Below, piece after piece: positions 23,816-35,931 of a DNA stretch of 64,000 nt. Location of the stretch: positions 1,977,653 through 2,041,652 of the forward strand of contig NW_017804243.1 in the NCBI RefSeq assembly GCF_001625305.1, in the 5' to 3' direction. Position 1 is the first letter of the stretch. Each line of letters starts with the position of its first letter. This stretch comes from Branchiostoma belcheri (taxonomy: Eukaryota > Chordata > Leptocardii > Amphioxiformes > Branchiostomatidae). The position numbers and the translations under genes are program-made. The notes below the pieces were generated by a model. That model made no database searches. It worked only from the letters and a program-made list of their open reading frames with translations, and was not told where the DNA came from.

Positions 23816-24058
23816 GACCTTAGGTGGCGCCAGCTACGAAACCTGCAGAGCAGGGCCAGGGTTGGTGGTGGTTTTCTGTGCGGTGTTGACGTGCTTTTTA
23901 TGATCCTGGTTGCGTTTTCGGCGAGAATTTATGTCAAACCTGTATTTTAGACGACAAAGGCGCTGAAAGAGTCCCGCTACGGGAGCCTGTGTGGGAGAAA
24001 AACGAGTGGAAAAGCCTTCGTCAAGTCAAAACTACAGTTCCGGACTGGCCCGACAAAA

Positions 24059-27000
24059 ATGGCCGAACTGACTCCCTTCGTAGACGGCTGGGACTTCGTG
24101 CAAACGTTAGGCGAGGGGGCCTACGGAGAGTGAGTTCTATTATATTAACTTGCCTTCTTGTAGCTTAACTTTACGTTATGTTAACTACATACTAAATTAT
24201 GGGGTGAATGTTATTTGTGTGCACGTGTGTGGTTTTAAAACTTCAATTTATTTTGCATGGATTGGTTATACAACGTGAAATTATTTGCCACCTCATCATT
24301 ATTTTGCCACCTCATCATTAATGTGGCAGTTGAGTTCACTAGACATAAGAAAATACAATTCATAACACGCAAATTAATGTTGTTTACTTGTATGTCTATT
24401 CACTCATTTGTTTCTTCTGGTTTAAAGGCTGTGCACCCAAAACGATTTCAGTGCAGTAAAACAGGATTTCAAATTCATTATTGTTATTATTTATTATGTC
24501 ATATGTGAACCAAGACGACCATATGGTGTCCTTAAACATTGTTGATCTTGCTGTAAAGCACTCATAACTAGAATAAAAAGTTGTTTTCAAAAAGGAAGTG
24601 ACTATTTACAAACTGTCTCTACAGTGTTAGCCTCCTGTGCAGACTTTTCACTGATTTCAGTGCACAGTGTTTATTTGGTGCAATAAAAGAAGGAAAATGA
24701 ATAATAATGTCCTTCGCAGTGGGTCAAGACAGCCCTTCCTCTGTATCGGTATATAGCTGGTATAACTGCCCTTCGGCCTAACACACCTCTGGTACCCCCC
24801 CCCCCCCCCAAGAAAAAAATTAACTCCCAGTCCCACATGGTCTAGCCACACTCGTACAAACAAACATATACGATGCAATTTGCCCGCTAGAAAGTCTGCA
24901 CAGGAGGCTAGGAAGCTAGTGTAAACTTGTGACTTGTCCGTTGTCAGGGTGAAACTGGCTGTAAACAGAGTGACTGAGGAGGCAGTGGCTGTCAAGATCC
25001 TGGACGGACACAAGGCCAACGGGGCATCAGAAAATATCAGAAAAGAGGTTTGTTTATATGTTTATTTACCTCAGGTCCATATCTATGTACAAAAACATGT
25101 AAGATACACTTAACAACAACCGAACCATTGAAGTTCCTACATGTCTAAGCTATAAACTAGCTTGTCGTAATGCCACAAGAAAGTAATCTCTAAGCAAATC
25201 TTTTGGTGGCTTCAAGACAGCATGACATTGGCTTGATAGTGTTAAACTATCAAATAGGCAAGACAGTATCCAACATACCACCAAAGCTGGCACTGATATA
25301 CCAGTAGTGTGATAGGAATGCTTAAAAACACTTTACACCCAGGTGGAGTGAGGAAAGTTGTGTTACTGGTGGTAAGTGCCTTTCCCAAGGACAAAACGTC
25401 TTGCCAGGAATGTCAGGAATTAAATCCATGACCATTACTACTAATTATGTGTATGCATACTAGTACTCAGGGCTTGAAATACTGGGTGCATATGCATCTT
25501 AGTTCAGGTAAAATTGGAGCTGAGAAGGCATTTCTGATGTCTACCTGCACTGGCCCATCATGTACCAGTAGTACTTTCATGTATATACTTGCAGGTGTAT
25601 GTAAATCATTATTTGCTGCATTTACTGTTACCACCTATGATCTATACGTGAAATAATTGCAATGGTCTCTGAACAGTTTTTAATATGATCCGTACTTCCT
25701 AAATTCTTAATGTTGCAGGTAAAATTTGTCTGGTGCAGGTAGTTTTCAGTGATACCGTCACCAGTGCAGGTATGCAGAAAAATGTCGAGCCCTGATACTG
25801 TACTCTATGTGCATGTGTATGCTATGCATACTGTATGTACGTACATGTATTTTATTAGATACTGGTCAGGATAAGTGATGACTACATTGTAACTTTCATC
25901 CCCCCACAGTTATGTATACACAAGATGATGAACAACAGTCACATCATCCGCTTCTATGGGCATCGGAAGGACGGCACTCTCAACTACCTCTTCTTGGAAT
26001 ACGCCAGTGGGGGAGAGCTGTTTGACAGAATAGGTTGGTTTGTTTTATCTCCTGAATACAACATTTCATTGTTATACTTTTCATGGAGACCAAAATACCA
26101 AAGTACATGTCAGAATGTAAAAAAAAGACAGTGTACATATCTGACAATGTAAGATAAGGAAGTCCTTCGAAGATGTCTGTTTGATATTAGAATGAGAACT
26201 CTATAAACATCTAGACAGACTTTTTTTTTACCTTCTTCCTGCTGCATAACCCTGTAAACATATAGAGAATTGGTAGCCAATTGCCTGCCTTGGTGTGTGG
26301 TGCAAGTGTTCCAAGGATCCAATTACTAGTATCTCAACACTCAACAGCCAATCAGCATGAAGAAACACTGCCTGCAATTTGACCAATCACATCACATAAT
26401 TGTAGAAATGCAGAGTACCTATTGGCCCTCACTCTCCTATACCAAATATGGTCATATAAAACACTGTTCATTCAAATGTTACTAACTGTAAAAGAGTTGT
26501 GTTTTTTTCTTCAGAAAACTTAGATCATCACTTTAAACAAAATGGTGACTCTGACTAACACAACCTGTCTGTTTGCAGAACCTGATCAGGGAATGGCCCA
26601 ATCTCAGGCACAGAGGTACTTCCGACAGCTGATCAATGGAGTGGTAAGTCAGATTCACTTAATAACCATCCCCTGCCAGTGTTACTGAACCTCCCCTTGT
26701 CTGTCTGACAATGTCAGTGTGACATCCCTACCGCCCTGATGATAACAGACATACATTTTGTACCTGCTGCACTGAATCAGACATGCTTCAAAGATGGTCT
26801 GCATGCCCTTTTAATGGAGGCATAATGCCAAGCAATTTTAATTCACCGTTAATCATAGCAATCAATTCAATCTTAACCATGAATCATACATGAAGCATAA
26901 TTTGTTGCTTTAATTCTTCATGGCATGTTACCCAGTATTTGCTATCAAAAATTTGTTATTACATGTACATGTATTGACAAATCTTATTATAGCCGAACAC

Positions 27001-28851
27001 CAAAAGTCACAACGGAATGTCTGATTGTGTCCCTGTTCACAACCAAGTTTTATCAATTGAGGCACCCAAATCTATCTAGTGTAGTGCATATAGAAATGCA
27101 CATCAATTTACCAGTAAGCATTGCAGTTGTCCTAAATTTACTAAACAATAAAGCATTGCGGCACTCCTAATTTGCCAGGATCCCCCTCCCATGCAGACCC
27201 TTTAGATACATATAGGAGTAATTTGTATTCCACACATGTCAAAACAGCATATGTGGCATTCAGCCAACTTGGCACTTGGCACAATTTAGTCTTTCACCTT
27301 TGAAAGTTTGATATGAATTTATCACTGAAGATGAGACATTTCTTGTCAAACAATACACAGTCTGACATAAAGACTTGTGACGCAAGATGTTTTGTGATGC
27401 TACATCTGAACAATCATGCTATAAAACTGTAATTAATATTGATTATTCCAAAGTGCAATCTCAGTTTGCTTGCTTCGTATAATATTGTTCTCTATATTAC
27501 TGATGGTATAAATGAAATTCCAGAAAAGGTAAACACATTATGTACTACATGTACTAGAAACCTTTTTTGTTACTTTTTTATTACACATGCATTGACAGTA
27601 TTGTTAATCCTAATTAGACATAGTATATACTATAGTTGTAAAAAACGAGTTATTTCTTGCATTGTCATTTAGTGAGATGTTGGGTCACAGCCTCATTACT
27701 ATGATGAATGACTTGTAACACAAGTATTAAGTGAAGTGTATCTGTACTGACATTTCCTAAAGGGCAGAGTAAGGAAGGGATGAGTTCCGCATGTGGTACT
27801 GTCTTCTCGGGCCAGTTACTTGTAAGCCGGGACGGTAATTTGGTAGGAGCTGGCACGGGGTTGACATTTCTGACAGACTGATGGACCAAATTACGCCTGA
27901 CACTGTAGTTATGTTACTTTCTAACAATGTTCAAACTGTAATGTAAAATGGTACTAATGTGTGTTGACAGGAATACCTACATACCAGGGGAGTGGCACAC
28001 AGAGATATAAAACCTGAAAACCTCCTGTTAGATGACAATGGTAAGTATTGTATGCTTCTATGAATATGTGATGATGATGTTAATGAAGGTACATGTAGCA
28101 GGCAAGTACTAGTAGTGTTCATGGGTTGTAAGTGAGAGGAACTTTGAATTTGTACCAAACTTAATGATTTTGCAACATTCCTAAGGTCACACCAATTCAA
28201 TTTGTTGGTTTGGGGATTTTTGCACAAAATCAAAGCGAGAGGGTGAAAAAAAAAACAGGTCTAGGCATTCTGTGAAAGCCCCAAGTGCTACCATAGGAAC
28301 CATGAAGTCATCATACTAGACTGTTTTTTTAGTTCAAGGTATGAATTTTGTACAGACGTCAATGCATTACTGCTCATTGGAAATTGTAACAGTCAGTCAA
28401 TCCAGGGCATTATCGCTCCTATGGGGGAACCCCTCCTTTGACTTGCTCCACTCTTGTCTGTAACAACTATGAAGAATAAAAAACAACAAATTAAATCGGT
28501 ATGGCCTAATGGCCATATTGTACGATGCGGTTGTCAAGTGTAGCCTCTTAGAATTCTTGGAACGTGTCGTCACACTTTGATTACTCAAACCCTTCTTTCT
28601 GTACATTTCTTCCAGACAACCTGAAGATTTCGGACTTCGGTCTGTCGACGGTGTTCCGTCACCAGGGGAAGGAGAGGAAGATGAACAAGTGCTGCGGCAC
28701 GCCCCCGTACGTCGCGCCTGAGGTGATGAGGAAGGAGGACTACAGGGCAGAACCTGCCGACATCTGGTCATGTGGGATAGTCCTGGTGGCCATGATGGCA
28801 GGAGGTCAGTCAGTAGTAGTACCAGCAGTAATAGTAGTGGTAGTAGTAGTG

Positions 28852-28882
<31 letters not shown>

Positions 28883-31800
28883 AAGTAGTAGTATGAGGTG
28901 ATGAGGAAGGAGGACTACAGGGCAGAACCTGCCAACATCTGGTCATGTGGGATAGTCCTGGTGGCCATGGTGGCAGGAGGTCAGTCAGTAGCAGTAGTCC
29001 AGTAGTAGTAGTAGTAGTTGAGTAGTAGTGCCTAGTATTGGTAGTCATGGGTGGCCATGATGGCAGGAGGTCAGTCAGTAGCAGTAGTCCAGTAGTAGTA
29101 GTAGTAGTTGAGTAGTAGTGCCTAGTATTGGTAGTCATGGGTGGCCATGATGGCAGGAGGTCAGTCAGTAGCAGTAGTCCAGTAGTAGTAGTAGTAGTTG
29201 AGTAGTAGTGCCTAGTATTGGTAGTCATGATGGCAGGAGGTCAGTTGTACATGTAGTAGTAGTAGTAATAATAGTAGTAGTTGTAGTTACTGTAATAGTC
29301 AAGGCAGAACCTGCAGACATCTGGTCATGTGGGATAGTACTGGTGGCCATGATGGCAGGAGGTCAGTCAGTAGTAGTAGTTGTAGTAGCAGCAGTAATAA
29401 TACATGTAGCATTATTAGTATTAGTCTTAGTATTAGAAGCAGTAGTTGTAGTAGTAGGTTGACTGATGGTCACTTCTTATGTCAATCTTTCCATGAATGT
29501 AAATTTCAACAGATCTCTACATCATAACCATATGAACATAACCATCAAACAGATCACATTTTGAAGACTACCCAGAGGCATACATGTACATAAAGAAGTC
29601 ACAGATACAACTTCCAACTATAGCCAATACAGACAGCTTCAAAGTTTCAGCTATGCTGCAATTAATCTAGATAGAGTGCTATTGTAGTCATAGTTGCTTT
29701 TAAGATGTAACGTCACTGAACTGAATAAGTTTTTTTCCCACAGAGTTACCCTGGGATGAACCCACCTACACCTGTAGGGAGTATTGTGACTGGTTGGACA
29801 AGAAGTACCAGCTAACACCATGGAACAAGATAGACACTGTACCTCTAGGTAAGAACGCTGAACGAGTAAGTAGTGACATGTCAGTCTAAATTTATAACTC
29901 CGAGCTTCGCCAGCACGTTGGCAGAACGTACTGTAACTGCGGTGAAACGTGTAATATGTTGTGCATAGCACTTTGGCAGAACGTCTCTTTAAGGTTGTAT
30001 CTGCATAACGGAAAAGATTCATCTCCAACAGGCAAAATTCTGAGGCAACATTGACCAAACATCCAACGAAAGCCGTGAAAAATCCGGGTTTCCCTCAGGT
30101 CACTACTGCAGAAGTGCTAGATGTAGCTCCACCCATGCCTTAAATGTTTTTATGTAATGATTACGGCCTGTTAAACAACATAACTGAAAAAAATTTTGCC
30201 CTCTTCCAAAGAAAATGCATGAAATGATCTCTGGCTATCTTTTCAATTGGATATCATACTATCTCTGGTACATTTGATTTAGTAATGGTGACTGTTATGG
30301 AATTGTGTTAAAGCTTGAAACAGAAGAAAATTGTTACTCAATCCACTGGATAGATTTTGAAATCTGTCAGATAGGTGTTTCAAGTAGCAATCACTACTTT
30401 CTTGTGAGTGACTAACAAAATCTGTAGTTGAACAGGTAGTTATCCACAAACTATGAATTGATATGTAAATGAGGTGAAGACAATTTTTTAGACAGTCCAC
30501 AAGAAACAAAAACTAAGACAAGTTGCTTGAGTAACAATTTCCTTGTGTATCTCATTACCTGGATGTCTTAACTTCATTGACACACTAGTATCTAGTAAGC
30601 TTAATTTTTTTTGACAAAAATCCCACAGCACTTTTGAAAAAGATATTAGAAGACCAGCCTGGGAAGAGATGGACCATAGCACAGATTAAGAAGGACAGGT
30701 GGTACTGCAAGACTTTCTCCAAGTCAAAAGGTAAGCCTGATAAATACTGTGTCACAGAGGTCAACATCAGAGACCATCTGTGCTTACAGACTGCTGCTCA
30801 TGATCTCAGTTGGAATGCCTGAGTGTGTAATGGCCATCATGTAACATTTAAGAGTACATCTATACTAGCTTACAGGGTTCGAAATCCGACCTGCATAAGT
30901 TAGTGCAGGTAAAACTGAAGCTATGCAGGTATTTTTGATGTCTACCTACATGTACATACATGAAAACATTTTATACTGAAAAGCACTACATTGTACATGG
31001 GGGGCCTTGAGAATACCTGTTACTGAAGAAAACTACATATGGGTTTTAAGAACAGTTGTTACTGAAAAGCACTATATGAGGGTTTCTAGAACAATTGTTA
31101 CAAGAAGAACTGTACAGGTATCTACATGTAAAGACTACTCAAGAGTGCTTCATGGAAAAGGTTGATACTAGACAGTTCATTTTAGAAGGGGGAGGAAGGG
31201 GGGGAGGATTGAAATATGCTGTATTTGCTCCTGAGCAAATGTTGGCCTTTCTAGTTATTTACTTAAAATGCTCCATACTTTCTAAATTCTGAGTGGTGCA
31301 GTTAAAATTTGTCTTGCACACGTATGAGAAAAAAACAAGGATTTCAAGCCCTGGCTTACTAGTTCAACTTGATTGATGATGTTCTATAGTACAAAGCTTT
31401 GATCTTAAATCCCTGAGATTTACTCTCTAGAAATTAATCTGCGTGATTAAGCTAAATCCTTGACACCTGAACCCCTTCCACCGCGGGCGACGGGACCATG
31501 TTAATGAAGACAGATCCGAGCTGCCAGACTTTTCTGGGGCAGAGCCTCAGGAGTAATCATGTACTGGATGATTTGAGCGTTGAATACTGTGTGTACATAA
31601 GGCCAGACCAATTTGATATCTTGGTTAACGGATTTTTGTAGAAAAATAATGGAGCGGGCAGGCGAATAAAAAATAAAAACAGGCCTAGGCATCCTATTAT
31701 GGCCTAAAATCGTACGATAGGAGCCATGAAGTCAACACACCACGCTGGTTTCAAAATTGAAACATTGAATTTTGAACTTTTAATGATACCCCTGCATTGA

Positions 31801-34800
31801 AAGATGGAATAACTGTAACAACTAAGAAGAAAAGGACTGTTTTCAACTGTTCAGGACAAAATATGAGCATTTTGCAGTTGATTCTGAATTTTTCTTTTTT
31901 TTTTGCAAATCAGAAAAAAAATGAAGCGGGTGAATCCGTTAACCAAGAAATTAAATTGGTGTGGCCTAATGCCTGGTCTCCAGACGGATGTCTCATTACT
32001 CTTGTGTTGGCTGCTGACAGGTCGGCTGCTGTCTGCCTCCCCCACCACCTCCCCAGCCAGTGGACCCTTCAGCAAGAGGATCTGTTCAGGCATCGACCTG
32101 TCTCCCCCCATGGCTAGGTACAACATGACCGACACCTCTCATTAACAATAGATCTGTAATAAATTATCCAAAATTCTGTGCATTGTAAGCTATGGAGTAA
32201 CTTTGTTGCTTCCATGTATGGAGGGTTTGTTTTCAAGTTTGTCATTTGCCACAAAATAACCACACTAACAGGTTAGGCCAAAGGTCCAAGAAAAGGGTAT
32301 TTCATTTCCTTTCTTAAATGTATGTCTGCTAACTGCTATATGTACAAATGTATGTCTGCTACCTTATGGGAGAACTGAATCAGCGAGAAATTGACAATAA
32401 GGAATACATGTAATAGCAAGAAAAACACTAAGGCTTCACCAGAGGTATGAGATTTTGACTTCGATTTTTTGTTGGAGGATGGTTTCAATTTAGAGAGCAT
32501 GCCCAGTGTCAAAGTTTAAGGCCCCTGAGACGTAAACAGAAAGTTCCAAGTATTTGCATTTCTATGTTTTCATCTTGAATTACTATGTTTTTTGTCAGTG
32601 CTATGAAATCTGACAACACATTTTCCATACCTCTCTTGGTCCTTCAGCTTTGTCACTGGGCATGCACACTCTTTGCATTTGTAAACCTCCTTATTCAAAG
32701 CTCCAAATAACAATAAGTAGCAAGAAGAAAGAAGAATTAATTTTTCATTCCCCACATGTTTCACAGGTATGACTCGGCGGAGCGTTACTCCAGCTCACAG
32801 CCAGAGCTGCGGCGTGAGAACCCGTCCTCGTCTGAGCTGAGCCAGTCATCCATGGAGGAGCTGGTCCACGGTGTGAGCTTCTCCCAGCCTGCCGCGCCGG
32901 ATAACCTGTTCCTGGCCAGTCAGACACAGGCCTCACAGTCATCTCAGGTCAGAGGGCATCATTTTTGTTTCTTTGAACCATCCTTGATTCAACAGGAGCC
33001 CAATCGGCTTGCAGGCTTATGGTGTTATATTACATGTACATTATGTAGCAAGTGGCCAAAGTTGGAGGGGCTGGTCACCATATATATTAGTTAGGATTAT
33101 TCAGTCTTTGATTATGATATGAATGTGCTTAAATTAGGCTAGACCATGTGAAGGCAAACATTATGTGTTTGTTCTGTAAATGTAGATATTCTTTTAATTA
33201 AGGTCATGAGGGAAGAGGTAAGGGTCAGACAATAAAGATAAACTTTACATCATTTAAAGTCCAAATAAAACTATACACAGATCATAAGGCCAAGGAAAAA
33301 AATGTGTTTCCTGACCATCCTAGCAAATATATGCCTACTGACCCTAGCCTTTGGAGGAGGGGGGGGGGGGGTGACTGCTGGCAATGACATACAAATTTTA
33401 CCCCGTCACATATGAATTTAAAACTTGAAACATTATTTCACACTCATTTTCATAAGCAATATTTTTTGGTAGTAAATCTGGTGAAATATTTGCCCCTTCC
33501 ACAAGCAAATTGAGGGATGATAGCCTTGGTCCATCATGATGCATTTCAGTTTTACAAACTTTATTTTATTTTGTATCAACAAAAAAAGGAAAACCCTACC
33601 TACCTCCCTTTATCTTTAACTTTTTTCTTCCTCTTCAGACTCCACTGCAGCGGCTTGTGAAGAGGATGACTCGGTTTGTGACCAAGTGTGAGACAGAGAA
33701 GGCCCTGTCTGACCTCAAGGCAGTGGTTGATAAACTGGGTCTCACTTGGAAGAAAGTCCATCCTAACCAGGTACAGAAACTCTACCTATGGCATGGCATA
33801 GATTGTTATTAGTTTCCAAGCAGATCTTTTAGTGGCTACAAGATGGTATAATTGGCTTCACAGTATCGAATAAGTGGCAAGGCAGTATCCAATGTATGGA
33901 TTCCACCATTTAAAAGCCTGATAAAAATGCATAAAAAGACGTAAAAAATAATTGAGCCAAAGCCTTAGCCTCTGCTTGGAGAGTATGGATTGTGACTCAG
34001 AGCCAGAAAGGGATTTCCATAGACTCTTGATTTACCAGCACCTCAGTTTTCCTTGCACTTCTAATTTGGGGGTAGGATTTCTTGGAATCCAGGTAAAACT
34101 TGTTTCCTAGCTCCATAATCAGAGTTGAGTATTTCTGAAGTTGTTCATCAATGTACAATAATCAATTTCAAAACACAAACCATCAACAACAACTTGATGT
34201 ATTTCTTTAACAGCTTCAATAATTTGTGTTCCAGATTTCAGTGAGTACAACAGACAAGCGAGGGTCCCAGCTCATCTTCAAAGTGTTCCTGTATGACATG
34301 AACGGGTACAGACTAGTGGACTTCAGGCTCTCCAAGGTCAGAATCTGAACTGCTTTATCATATTTTAGTCAACTAAGGATATCATTATGATCACTTTGGC
34401 AGAAGGGAAACATTATATGATACTGTTTCTTCTTCTTTTCCTCTTCTTCCATTCCAGAGAAATAGATATTATGTATTAAACTTATTAGTAAGGACAATGA
34501 CCATTCACCAACTGTTGTACTAGGTATCCAGTGATGTTATATTACATTATGTAGCAAGTGGCCAGGACAAAGTTGGAGGGGCTGGTCACCATATATATAG
34601 TAGTACACGTAGTAGCAGTAGTTCTGTACAAGTGTACATGTACAATGTAGTACGATTATGATATGAATGTTCTTATTAAGTAAGAATAAACAGAGCAGCA
34701 TTTTGTTAGGCTGTGAAGGCAAACATGCGTTTGCTCTGCAAATGTTACCTTAAAGTTTACTTAAGAATCCTATTCTTACATTTTGCAAATCCAGCCCTGA

Positions 34801-34956
34801 TACATTAGATATGTTCATGATTCCTGTTTTTCTTTGTTACAGGGAGATGGTTTGGAGTTCAAGCGTCTGTTTGTACGGATTAAGATGAAAATGTCGGCTG
34901 TCATCAGCAAAGCTCCGGCACTCCTGCCTATCAACATGCCAGATACGGCAGTGTAG
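24059..34956 (+). CDS. CHEK1: Checkpoint kinase 1 (complete, 13 coding exons)
   Basis: CHK1 is the Ser/Thr kinase that ATR activates to halt the cell cycle on replication stress. Coding exons: 24059-24129, 24948-25047, 25910-26033, 26579-26643, 27971-28040, 28616-28804, 29744-29848, 30629-30730, 32021-32117, 32767-32947, 33639-33770, 34235-34336, 34843-34956 (TAG). They total 1452 bases, 483 residues (human 476). Visible motifs: glycine loop GEGAYGE (18-24), Lys40 in [14 protein letters not shown] (130-137, catalytic Asp132), DFG (150-152), APE (177-179), DIWSCG (192-197). The C-terminal half keeps the ATR-target SQ sites: YSSSQPE (Ser318, human Ser317) and SFSQP (Ser347, human Ser345). The KA1-like end reads [15 protein letters not shown]. 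The start at 24059 gives [20 protein letters not shown], aligned with the vertebrate start. All introns are GT-AG and in frame. XRCC1 is convergent downstream. Confidence 0.97.
24628..24910. mobile_element. TIR element with perfect 20-base ends (CHEK1 intron 1)
   Basis: TAGCCTCCTGTGCAGACTTT (24628-24647) and its exact complement (24891-24910) bound 283 bases that include a poly-C run near 24797. No clear target duplication. The right end lies 37 bases before CHEK1 exon 2. Confidence 0.8.
25468..25794. mobile_element. CAGGGCTTGAAAT-type element (CHEK1 intron 2)
   Basis: Begins CAGGGCTTGAAATAC and ends TGTCGAGCCCTG. Inside are GCAGGTAAAATTGGAGCTG, TCTGATGTCTACCTGCACTG and GGTAAAATTTGTCTGGTGCA, shared with the 16.8-kb copy. 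It has only a single unit where that copy has three. It ends about 115 bases before exon 3. Confidence 0.7.
28185..28506. mobile_element. PIF/Harbinger-like MITE (CHEK1 intron 5)
   Basis: Ends GGTCACACCAATTCAATTTG and AATTAAATCGGTATGGCC are inverted. TAA is duplicated on both sides (28182-28184 and 28507-28509). It ends 110 bases before exon 6. Confidence 0.75.
28806..29462 (+). repeat. GTA-rich microsatellite with repeated copies of the CHEK1 exon 6 3' end
   Basis: Directly after exon 6, intron 6 fills with GTA/GTAGTA repeats that carry copies of the exon's last bases plus its donor. Copy a (28894-28979) repeats 86 bases with two changes (Asp to Asn in the DIWSCG motif, Met to Val). Shorter copies in a 90-base tandem end at donors 29070, 29160 and 29240. 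Copy e (29303-29361) keeps DIWSCG. With the true donor at 28805 there are six near-identical GGCAGGAG|GTCAGT sites. Confidence 0.9.
29912..30118. mobile_element. TIR element, AGCACGTNGGCAGAACG family (CHEK1 intron 7)
   Basis: Starts AGCACGTTGGCAGAACGTAC and ends in a decayed complement (CTGCAGAAGTGCT). The internal phrases TGCATAGCACTTTGGCAGAA and ACCAAACATCCAACGAAAGC match the other copies. Confidence 0.65.
30873..31353. mobile_element. CAGGGCTTGAAAT-type element (CHEK1 intron 8)
   Basis: Begins CAGGGTTCGAAATCC and ends GGATTTCAAGCCCTG, an almost perfect inverted pair. GCTTAC occurs immediately at both borders (30868-30873 and 31354-31359), which may be part of a target duplication. The interior shares GTGCAGGTAAAACTG and TTTTTGATGTCTACCT with relatives. 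Confidence 0.7.
31601..31966. mobile_element. PIF/Harbinger-like MITE (CHEK1 intron 8)
   Basis: Ends GGCCAGACCAATTTGATATC and AAATTAAATTGGTGTGGCC are inverted, with TAA on both sides (31598-31600 and 31967-31969). It ends 54 bases before exon 9. Confidence 0.8.
34531..34745. repeat. Dispersed repeat with core GTTGGAGGGGCTGGTCACC
   Basis: The core TACATTATGTAGCAAGTGGC plus GTTGGAGGGGCTGGTCACC and a following (AT)-rich ATATATA recurs in introns of all three complete genes. Locations: about 33009-33190, 37315-37500 (reversed), 39545-39745 (reversed), 40105-40260 (reversed), 42545-42735, 44285-44420 and 52330-52480 (two cores in tandem). Class unknown. No coding capacity. Confidence 0.7.
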
Positions 34957-35023
34957 AAGGCAGTTCTCACAGCACCAAAGGATAATATTGTAGCCTATTT
35001 GTTGTAGAGACTAGTTACGTTTA

Positions 35024-35396
35024 GGCCGCACCAATTTAATTTGTTGGTTTTCAGATTATTAAAAAAAACATGAAGCAACAGGGTGAAAAAAAATTGACAT
35101 CAGACAACCAACCTCATCAATAGTACTGGCATTATACGGTAGATGCACCACTTCGTTCAAATTATTAAATAATACAAAAGTTAAACTAGATTTTGTTTCA
35201 TAGTATCTTAATTGATGTGAACCAATGTTTTAGTTAACCAAAAACTTAAATAATAGCAACTAGAGTACTTTACATTTTATTTACTAAATGTCATCCAGTG
35301 AAACTTTACTGAATGGGTGCTGTGGTCTATTTCTTTCATTTTTGGAAAAATAGGAGAGGGCATTTCTGAGAACCAATTGATTAAATTGGTGTGGCC
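35024..35396. mobile_element. PIF/Harbinger-like MITE (CHEK1 3' flank)
   Basis: Ends GGCCGCACCAATTTAATTTG and ATTAAATTGGTGTGGCC are inverted, with TTA on both sides (35021-35023 and 35397-35399). It starts 68 bases after the CHEK1 stop codon, so it probably lies within the 3' UTR. Confidence 0.8.
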
Positions 35397-35711
35397 TTAT
35401 ATTATTAAGTAGTATTTAGATTCATTTTAGATATTATGATGTATACAAACCATAGGTATCTTCTGTAAGGCTGTGAACAATGATTTAAACTGAACTTTTC
35501 AGTTCAGTGATCGCATTCACTTGATGTCAGTGACACGACTATGCACTTAGTTATTCTCAGTTATGTCAAAGAATTACTTTTGTTGTACCTAGAGTTAGAA
35601 AAACAAACAAAAAAGAAATATATTTATCATATAGGAGAGCAATGGAAAGTAAAGGAACATTTTGTTACCTCTTTGGTGGTCTTAAGATATTCCATGAACA
35701 TCCTAATATGA

Positions 35712-35931
35712 TAGTCTCAACCAGTCTTCGTGTTGCTGGACAAATTGTAGAGATTGGTCAAATGAACTGAATAGCATACTAGAAGAGTTAGCTGACTAGA
35801 AGGCACAATTTCCAATCCACAAAGCCTGTGCATACTTGCTAACTGGATTGCAAATTGGCCCTGAATTGTATTCAGCCTATTTGGTCATTTTCTACTATTT
35901 TTTTATCAACCACGGAGCCTGGTAAAGGCTA
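35712..35931. mobile_element. TAGCCTCYACCAGGCT-family element (between CHEK1 and XRCC1)
   Basis: TAGTCTCAACCAGTCTTC and GAGCCTGGTAAAGGCTA form imperfect inverted ends 220 bases apart. Confidence 0.6.

Noticed and set aside
23495..23950. 151-codon plus-strand frame upstream of CHEK1
   Set aside because: It spans the CHEK1 promoter motifs, has no similarity to known proteins and is out of place for a coding exon. It is probably a chance frame in GC-rich sequence.
25468..25794. 8-base hAT-type target duplication at this element
   Set aside because: The flanks (CTAGTACT and ATACTGTA) are only vaguely similar, so I do not claim the superfamily.
28806..29228. 140-codon Thr-rich minus-strand frame
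   Set aside because: It is the complement of the GTA microsatellite and the repeated CHEK1 exon end.
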